Positions 57,529 through 64,000 of a stretch of DNA of 64,000 nt are shown here, piece by piece; positions within the stretch are counted from its first letter, which is position 1, and the number at the start of each line of letters is the position of its first letter. Source of the stretch: Triglochin maritima. Taxonomy: Eukaryota > Streptophyta > Magnoliopsida > Alismatales > Juncaginaceae. The position numbers and the translations under genes were made by a program. The notes below the pieces were generated by a model, which saw only the letters and a program-made list of their open reading frames with translations, did not search any database and was not told where the DNA came from. The stretch covers positions 24,417,826-24,481,825 of the forward strand of contig OY821791.1 in assembly GCA_963682175.1 (NCBI GenBank), read 5' to 3'.

Positions 57529-58715
57529 GGTGCTAGTCCAGACTCTTGTTTGGACGATTCGAGTGGATTTAATTTTTGTTTTGTAGTTTGTCTTTGTTTT
57601 AGGAGACTTGGAGTGGTCAGGAGGAGCACCTGGAGAAGTTTTGAAGCAAGCTGGGCACTGTAGAATGCCAATCAGCGGCCTGAGACCGCCAATTGGCGGT
57701 CTGGTAAGCTCAGCTCGCTTTCTTATTTCTTTGGTCTGTTTACTTTATCTAATATAGTGGTCTGGGACTTAATTAGGCATGTTTTGACTTATAGTTTGTT
57801 CCCAGATCAATAATCAAACCTCCCTTAAGCAACTTGGACCCTAAAACTCAAAGCAAAAGATTAGGCATTCTTTTTGTTTAGGCCATGCATCATGTAGGTG
57901 ACTTAGGCATTTAGATTGTCTTTTATCTTAGCTTTATTTTCTGTTGCTGAGAGCTGGCGTGAGGTACACACCTTCTACTCTCATGCATGCATTTCGTATG
58001 AACATGCATTAGTTAGTAGGAAGTGCATTGAAACAAGTGTGAGTTGAGCGTTTTGTTTGGAGAGTTGATTGCTAGATTAGGACTCCAAAACGCTACTAAG
58101 GAGGGGTTGTCCCATAAAAGATAAGGTGGGGGATTTCATCACCCTTTCCTTCACCCCAAAAACTACACTAATCAAGAGCCTAATTTTAAAATCAAGTAGA
58201 CATTGGCCTTAAGGATTTCAGGCGCATTAGGAGAGTGATCTGGTCCCGACCGTCATGACCTGATCGGCGTTGCCCACTTTGTCGATAGTAGGAGAGACGA
58301 GATCCCCGGATCTTGGCTCACTTGCTGGGCTTTGTGGTCCTCGTTGTAGGGAGGTGAGGCGTGTTGAGGCCGTGTGACCTCGCAGTTAGGCGTCGTCTAG
58401 CTCTAAGGACCTATAGCGACCTTAGGAGTGCTTGAGCCTTGTTTGCTTGTGTGCTTCTACCTGTACCCATCCGCCGTAGCATAAGGACTTCTTCCCTTCT
58501 CTCCTGAGTCATTCTTTCTCTCCTGTGTTCCCCCGTCTTATCCCCTACGTAAATTCTTTGAAAAAAAAGAGTTGTGGTTTGTGTGTGCACCTTTGTGCAT
58601 GCTTTCGTGGACACGAGACTAGAGTGGTCGTTTGACGAGGAGCGTTGTCAATCCGGCTTCGGTCATCCATTTCTCGACACCTCCCTCCTCTCGTGTCGCA
58701 CGCAGTCCGGGTGCA
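57529..58715 (+). other. Athila-A untranslated leader
   Basis: About 1.2 kb, non-coding. It carries the paired dyads at 57667-57699 and the conserved block GGTGGGGGATTTCATCACC near 58126-58144. Confidence 0.8.
57667..57699. repeat. Paired CCAATTGG-type dyads, Athila-A leader
   Basis: GCCAATCAGCGG and ACCGCCAATTGGCGGT have centres 21 bp apart, about 140-170 bp after the primer site; same arrangement as 44353-44390. Confidence 0.9.
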
Positions 58716-58811
58716 ATGGCTGCTAATTTCCGTGAGGAGGAGCAGTTGCTGGACCTGCCTGCTCCACCTGTTCTTCCAGTTGTCGTTCCCATACCTCTTC
58801 GTGATCGATGC
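58716..58811 (+). pseudogene. gag: Athila-A gag, first codons only
   Basis: MAANFREEEQLLDLPAPP and a LRDRCC end, similar to the LRDRCYP segment of Athila-B gag. It is cut at 58811 by the start of a foreign LTR. Confidence 0.65.
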
Positions 58812-59375
58812 TGTAAGACCCGCTCTCCGGTACCTTATTAAGTCCTATTCATCCTTATGCCCGAGTTTGTATTTTCTTGATGAATGGTGTTAGATTATGC
58901 GGTTTTATGCTTTGTTTTGGAAAAGCTTCCTTTCGGGGAAAAGTTTCCTTTTTGGGCGGGTTCGACCGTCGGGTGCGACTGCATTCGATCGACTTAATCG
59001 GTTCAATCGGGTGCAAACCTTGGGTGTGGATTCGTTTATTTGTTGGTTGAGGCGTGTTTGGCTGGTGGAGAGTTGTGTGATTAGGGTTGCCACATCAGCA
59101 AAGGAGAATCTTGCAATATTTGATTTGGATGCTTTAAGGAAAGTCTGAATTGGCCATCAAAGCCAATAATTCCTTGCCTTGTTGGTGGTTGCTTCTTATA
59201 AACTTGCACCAAAGGAACCCTAACCAGTCGTCCCATACCTCCCCTCCCTTGTCTTCTCCACGCCATCCACCTCAGACCACCTCCACCTCCCTCTCCGGTG
59301 AGCTACTGGACTGATCTCCGGCAAGATTGGTAGAGCAAGCTAGTGGGCATCAATTGTGCGGCTAGAAGAGATACA
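58812..59375 (+). mobile_element. Truncated LTR of another element
   Basis: Starts TGTAAGACCCG like a Tekay-type LTR. It has a TATA-like CTTATAAACTTGCACC near 59195 and a CT-rich stretch after it, then breaks off at the Athila-A 3' LTR. It contains loose relatives of the GGTCGACC dyad (58959-59010). The right end and target duplication are missing, so identity is tentative. Confidence 0.5.
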
Positions 59376-60708
59376 AAAGCTATGTTACGAGTTTTATGTT
59401 TAGTTTTCAGGAATAAATAGGTTTGAAGAGATGAAACATAAAAGGATACAAAAGCTGGGAAAAAGGACTGAATTGTGAGATCTGGGGACCAAGATGCAAG
59501 GAAGAAGGACCTGATTGCAAGACAGAAGGACCTAAGAGCAAAACAGAATACTCCACACCATCATGGGGAGTATTTTACCAATTCGATTCGGGTTGGAGCT
59601 CCAACAAGTCAAGTAACCGCATCAAAGACTAACAATACCGGAAAGAAAAGCCCACAACAAAAATGAGCAGGATCTGAACCATATAGACCGCTAATTGGCG
59701 GTCCATTTTGGCCCAAATCCGCTCAAATTTCTCCAGCACATGTATTAGAGGATGTTTAGGCTATTTTTGGTATCGGTTTAGCCCCACATCGGGGGATTGT
59801 CCCGGATTAGCTTTTTCCATGCCTATAAATAGAACTCTTCACCTTCCATTGTAATGACTCCATATTTTAAGTGGCTATTCTTCCTACTAGAAGTGAGGCC
59901 TTGAAGCACACACTAAAGTAGGAGGATGCTACTTTTAATGTGAGTCATTTTATCAATAAATTTTTGAGTTTCTTTCATTGTTTGTTTATGCTTCTTTTTA
60001 TTGTTTGTGCATGTTTTAGTTTAATCGTCTTTTATTTCTAGCTTAGTTTTAAATATGCTTTCTTTGCCTAGCTTAATAATTAGTGTAATGTTTAGTGAGT
60101 AGTTCCATCCCCTTTGGGGGGTGGAGTAGATGTACATACATGCATTAGAGAATGGGATGAATGCTTTAATTTCAATGTGTTGATTAAACATGAATGTATG
60201 CTTGCTTGTTTAAGATAGAATTTACAACTTGATGAGTTTTGCCAAAATGATTAGACACCTCTCATGCTTGTTTAGGTTCTGAAATAAACACCTTGCATAT
60301 GTAAATGTTAATCAACTAAGTTGGTGAATAGATTGATAGGTTTTGCCACACATTTAGACACTTCCTATGCATGATAAACACCACCTTCATGTGCTTAAAG
60401 AATGTATTCTACACCCACCTCTTTGCATGTGTGCACTCACTCCACCCCTTAGGGGTTTTCCATTCCTGAAATTCCAGCATTCTTGTTTTGTTCTTAGCTT
60501 AGTTCTTATTTCATCGTTTGTTTGCTTCTTTCACATTACATACTTCTTAGCGTAGTGTAGCGTAGGTTAGCATAATCAATCTTTCTCTTCCCTGTTTTGC
60601 CACTTGATTTCTGATAAACAAGAGGTTGCTCACCTCCCTGAGGACAACCCGTACTTGCCACTGCTTCATCGCGGCCGTGCACTTGCGGTTGAATTAAAAC
60701 GTTCAACA
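59376..60708 (+). mobile_element. Athila-A 3' LTR, 5'-truncated
   Basis: Lacks the first 50-55 bp of the LTR, begins GCTATGTTACGAG and ends GTTCAACA. The deletion removed pol and the LTR start together. Confidence 0.92.
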
Positions 60709-61875
60709 ATGCAAAACTGTACACAAACGGTTGACCGAACCAAAAGTCCCGGTCAACCGAATCAAGAAAATACAGGGCAAAACACCTCAACCGTCACACC
60801 CTCGGTCGACCGTTTCCCCAAACCACACTCGTTCGGTCGAACCCAAATCACGGGACGGTCGCCCGTTTAGATGGTCAACTCCCAGGTTCAACGAACGAAA
60901 CGACCAATCGGTCGAACTCCGAGCACTCCTCGGTCGACCGAATTCCTCCAGGGAATAATCCCTCTCACTCACCACGAATCCGGTCGAACGCCGAGCCCTC
61001 CTCGGTCGACCGAATTCTTCCAGAGCGTTCCCAACGCTCAGCACGCACAAGTCCGGTCGACCGAAACCACATTTGGTCGAACCGACCACACAATCCACTT
61101 AAGTAACGGTCGGACGAAGTCATAGAGGCGGTCGACCGTTTGGATGGTCAACGCCCTATCCGACCCATGACAGTGCACACGGTCGACTGGCAAAGGGGAC
61201 CCGGTTGACCGAATCTCACCAGGCTTTGCCTCCAATGCACAATCGGTCGACCGCCCCTGGGGCATCGTTCGACCTATTTGAGGCAGAACCCGAATTCTCT
61301 TCACGAACGGTCGACCGTTTGCACCAACCGGTCGACCGATCAGGCAGTGAAATCTGTTGCATGTTTACTTGCGACGAGCCGAAAAGCCTACCGTCGACTT
61401 CCAATTACTCACGCTAACTAAGTGAGTGAGCTTGACATACCGGAAGGCTTGAAGAAGCCTTTGAAGAACTGCGACGACGCCTCCACGAGGACATCTCCCC
61501 AAAACACGATCCGTCGACGAACCTCGCGTCCAAACGACGATCAGTCACCTCCTCGACGATCCACAGCCACAACACCACCTCCAAGAACCTCTACGACCAC
61601 GCCACAACCCCGAGTTAGGTCAAGGTAGGGGGAAACCAAAGAAACGAGAAGGTTCGAAATACACAATCACCTCTATGAGCTAAACCAACACCAACCACCG
61701 CCTCTGTCTCGCCGGAGCTCTGCGCCTCCACGCCGGCGCACATGAATAAAGGGAGGGAGAGGGAACTGAGAGAGAGAGAGAGCTGTGAGGGAGAGAGAGC
61801 ATCGAGAGAGAGAGAGAGAAACTTCCCCCCAAATATCTCCTGCAATCAAATCCTCACCATCCAATCCAATCCAAT
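60709..61875 (-). mobile_element. Tekay-2 5' LTR, distal part
   Basis: Continues the LTR from the Athila-A insertion site through the GGTCGACC cluster and CT-rich tract. It is cut at about 61875 (CCAATCCAAT) by another Athila-A LTR. Confidence 0.92.
60729..61337. repeat. GGTCGACC paired-dyad cluster, Tekay-2 5' LTR
   Basis: Eight exact GGTCGACC and about twelve near matches at positions equivalent to 49479-50087. Several sites are exact in one LTR and mutated in the other; for example, 49757 is mutated and its partner here is intact. Confidence 0.9.
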
Positions 61876-62968
61876 AAACGAAGCAGATGCGTCCAAGACC
61901 ACCAAATACACTAAGCAAAGCCCAGCAGAAATTCCAGATGGACCCGGACTTTTTGGACCACCAATTGGCGGTCCATTTTGGCCCAAATCCACTAAAATTT
62001 CTCCATCACATGTGTTAGAGGATGTTTAGGCTATTTGTGGTATCTGTTTAGTCCCACATCGGGGGATTTTCCCGGTTTGCCTTTTTCCATGGTTATAAAT
62101 AGAACTCTTCACCTTCCATTGTAATCACTCCATATTTTAAGTGGCTATTCTTTCTACTAGAAGTGAGGCCTTGAAGCACACACTAAAGTAGGAGGATGCT
62201 ACTTTTAATGTGAGTCATTTTAATACAAGTTTTCTTTATTATGTTGTTTGTTTTATGTTTCTTGTTTTGCTTTGCTTAATCTCATTTCATTAGTTTTATT
62301 AGCTTAGTTAATATGCTTTCTTTGTTTAGTTTAATAATTAGTGTAATGTTTAGTGAGTAGTTCCATCCCCTTTGGGGGTGGAGTAGATGTACATACATGC
62401 AAATGAGAATGGATTGAATGTTTTATTTCCAATGTGTTGATAAAACATGAATGTATGCTTGCTTGTTTAGGATAGAATTTATAACTTGATGAGTTTTGCC
62501 AAAATTATTAGACACCTCTCATGCTTGTTTAGGTTCTGAAATAAATATCTTGCATATGTAAATGTTAATCACCTAAGTTGGTGAATAGATTGATAGGTTT
62601 TGCCACAACATTTAGACACTTCCGATGCATGATAACACCACCTTAATTTGTGCTTAAAGAATGTGTTCAACACCCACCTCTTTGCTTGTGTGCACTCACT
62701 CCACCCCTTAGGGGTTTTCCCATTTCTGTATTCCAGCATTCTTCTTTTGTTCTCAGCTTAGTTTTCATTTCATTGTTTGTTTCTTTCGTTCGCATTTCAT
62801 ACTTCTTAGCATAGTTTAGTGTAGAGTAGCATAATCAATCTTTCTCCCCCAATTGTTGCCACTTGATTTCTGATAAACAAGAGGTTGCTCACATCCCTGA
62901 GGACGACCCGTACATGCCACCGCTTCATCGCGGCCGTGTACTTGCGGTTTAAATTAAAACGTTCAGCA
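61876..62968 (+). mobile_element. Second Athila-A 5' LTR, 5'-truncated
   Basis: Starts inside the LTR, ends GTTCAGCA at 62968. Single dyad ACCACCAATTGGCGGT near 61959; TATA box near 62094. It continues into a leader that runs to the window end. Confidence 0.9.
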
Positions 62969-62974
62969 AGTTTT

Positions 62975-62992
62975 TGGCGCCGTTGCTTGGGA
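62975..62992 (+). other. Primer binding site of second Athila-A copy
   Basis: TGGCGCCGTTGCTTGGGA, two changes from the tRNA-Asp complement. Confidence 0.88.
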
Positions 62993-64000
62993 GGTGCCAG
63001 TCCAGACTCTTGTTTGGACGATTCGAGTGGATTTAATTTGTGTTTTGTAGTTTGTCTTTATTGTAGGAGACTGGGAATAGCAAGAGGAGGCTGCTGAAGA
63101 AATTTCCAGACGACCTGAGCACTTCAGACCGCCAATCAGCGGTCTGGTGAGCTTTGTTCATCTTTTAATTTCTTTGTGTTGTTGCTCTACAAGATCTAGT
63201 AATCTGGGACTCAATTTGGCATGTTTTGACTTATAGTTCGTTCCCATATCAATAATCAGACCTCCTTTAAGCAACTTGGACCCTAAAACTCAAAGCAAAA
63301 GACTAGGCATTCTTTCTTGTTTAGGTGATGCACCATGTATGTGACTTAAGCATTTAGATTGTCTTTTATTTTAGCTATATTTTTAGTTGCTGAGTGATGG
63401 CGTGATGTACGCACCTTCTACTCTCATTCATGCATTTTGTATGACATGCGTTAGTTAGTAGGAAGTGCATTGCAACAAGTGTGAGTTGAGCGTTGTTTGG
63501 AGAGTTGATTGTTATATTTAGGACTCCAAAACGCTACTAAGGAGGGGCTGTCCCGTAAAAGATAAGGTGGGGGATTTCATCACCCTTTCCTTCGCCCCAC
63601 AAACCACACTAATCAAGAGCCTAATTTTAAAATCAAGTAGACGATGGCCTAAGGATTTCGGGCGCATTAGGAGAGTGATCTGGTCCCGACCGTCATGACC
63701 TGATCGGCATTGCCCACTTTGTCGATAGTAGGAGAGACGAGATCCCCGGATCTTTGCTCACTTTCTGGGCTTTGTGGTCCTCGTCGTAGGGAGGTGAGGC
63801 GTGTTGAGGTCGTGTGACCTCGCAGTTAGGCGTCGTCTAGCTGTAAGGACCTATAGCGACCTTAGGATTGCTTGAGCCTTGTTTGCTTGTGTGCTTCTAC
63901 CTGTACCCATCCGCCGTAGCATAAGGACTTATTCCCTTCTCTCCTGAGTCATTCTTTCTCTCCTGTGTCCCCCCGTCTTCTCCTCTACGCACATTTTTTG
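62993..64000 (+). other. Leader of second Athila-A copy, continues off window
   Basis: Homologous to 57529-58560. It has a dyad AGACCGCCAATCAGCGGTCT at 63126-63145 and the GGTGGGGGATTTCATCACC block near 63568. No gag start before the window end. Confidence 0.85.

Larger units (their letters stand above)
56113..60708 (+). mobile_element. Athila-A element nested in Tekay-2 LTR
   Basis: 5' LTR 56113-57504, internal 57505-59375, 3' LTR 59376-60708. Flanking 5-mers are gtgca (56108-56112) and atgca (60709-60713). The uninterrupted site at 49459 reads gtgcaaaac, so the duplication has one later change. The interior is reduced to the leader, the first gag codons and a foreign LTR fragment. Confidence 0.92.
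48547..61875 (-). mobile_element. Tekay-2 LTR retrotransposon (nested, disrupted)
   Basis: Minus-strand element: 3' LTR 48547-50768, internal region 50769-55150, and 5' LTR in two parts (55151-56112, 60709-61875) split by an Athila-A element. The 5' end of its 5' LTR is cut off by a further Athila-A LTR at 61876. The left target site is ctagt; the right one is lost. Confidence 0.93.

Overview
The window is nuclear DNA of a flowering plant, probably a eudicot. It is almost entirely nested LTR retrotransposons lying in and around one interrupted host gene. The evidence is tRNA-Asp and tRNA-iMet primer binding sites, Athila, Tekay/Del and Copia polyproteins, hAT elements with 8-bp target duplications, a tRNA-derived SINE, and spliced exons of a plant DUF155 (RMND1/Sif2-Sif3) protein. 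All calls are by eye; nothing was searched or aligned by program.

Host gene (minus strand): four exons can be joined in frame (47148-47259, 46470-46629, 26136-26284, 25801-25952). They encode the middle of a protein like Arabidopsis RETARDED ROOT GROWTH / RRG-LIKE. The first and last exons lie outside the window. One intron (26285-46469) is about 20 kb because it holds a 7.7-kb Copia element and a Tekay solo LTR that itself holds an Athila element.

Layout, left to right: 169-1938, hAT MITE split by an Athila solo LTR (519-1900, TSD TGCTG). About 2246-8455, Copia-1, 5' LTR to start of RT. 8446-11698, 5' end of an Athila element (Athila-B, minus) fused to Copia-1. 11699-15902, 3' half of a Tekay element with its LTR (Tekay-1, plus). 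16371-25409, tRNA-derived SINE split by a two-LTR Athila element (Athila-2, minus). 25801-26284, two host exons. 26573-34284, Copia-2 with both 386-bp LTRs. 34285-34369, fold-back hairpin. 35360-46445, Tekay solo LTR (TSD ATTGC) containing Athila-3 (minus). 46470-47259, two host exons. 47394-48173, hAT deletion derivative. 48547-61875, Tekay-2 (minus) whose 5' LTR is split by an Athila-A element (56113-60708) and cut off by another Athila-A copy that runs off the window end.

Every pol gene seen carries stops, frameshifts or deletions, so none of the elements looks autonomous. LTR comparison by eye gives about 1.3% divergence for Copia-2, 1.8% for the Athila-A copy at 56113 and 3.0% for Athila-2, so insertions are recent and layered.

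The most unusual signal is a family of short GC-rich palindromes in the LTRs. GGTCGACC dyads occur in a Copia LTR and two Tekay LTRs, CCGCCAATTGGCGG dyads in Athila-A, and GCGGCG-N4-CGCCGC dyads in Athila-B. They repeatedly occur in pairs whose centres are about 21 bp apart (32 bp in Athila-B), that is two or three helical turns. In both Athila groups the pair is present once upstream of the LTR TATA box and again in the untranslated leader after the primer binding site. A second candidate is a block of about 120 nt conserved between two divergent Athila elements next to the 3' LTR; it can form two hairpins, one with compensatory changes.
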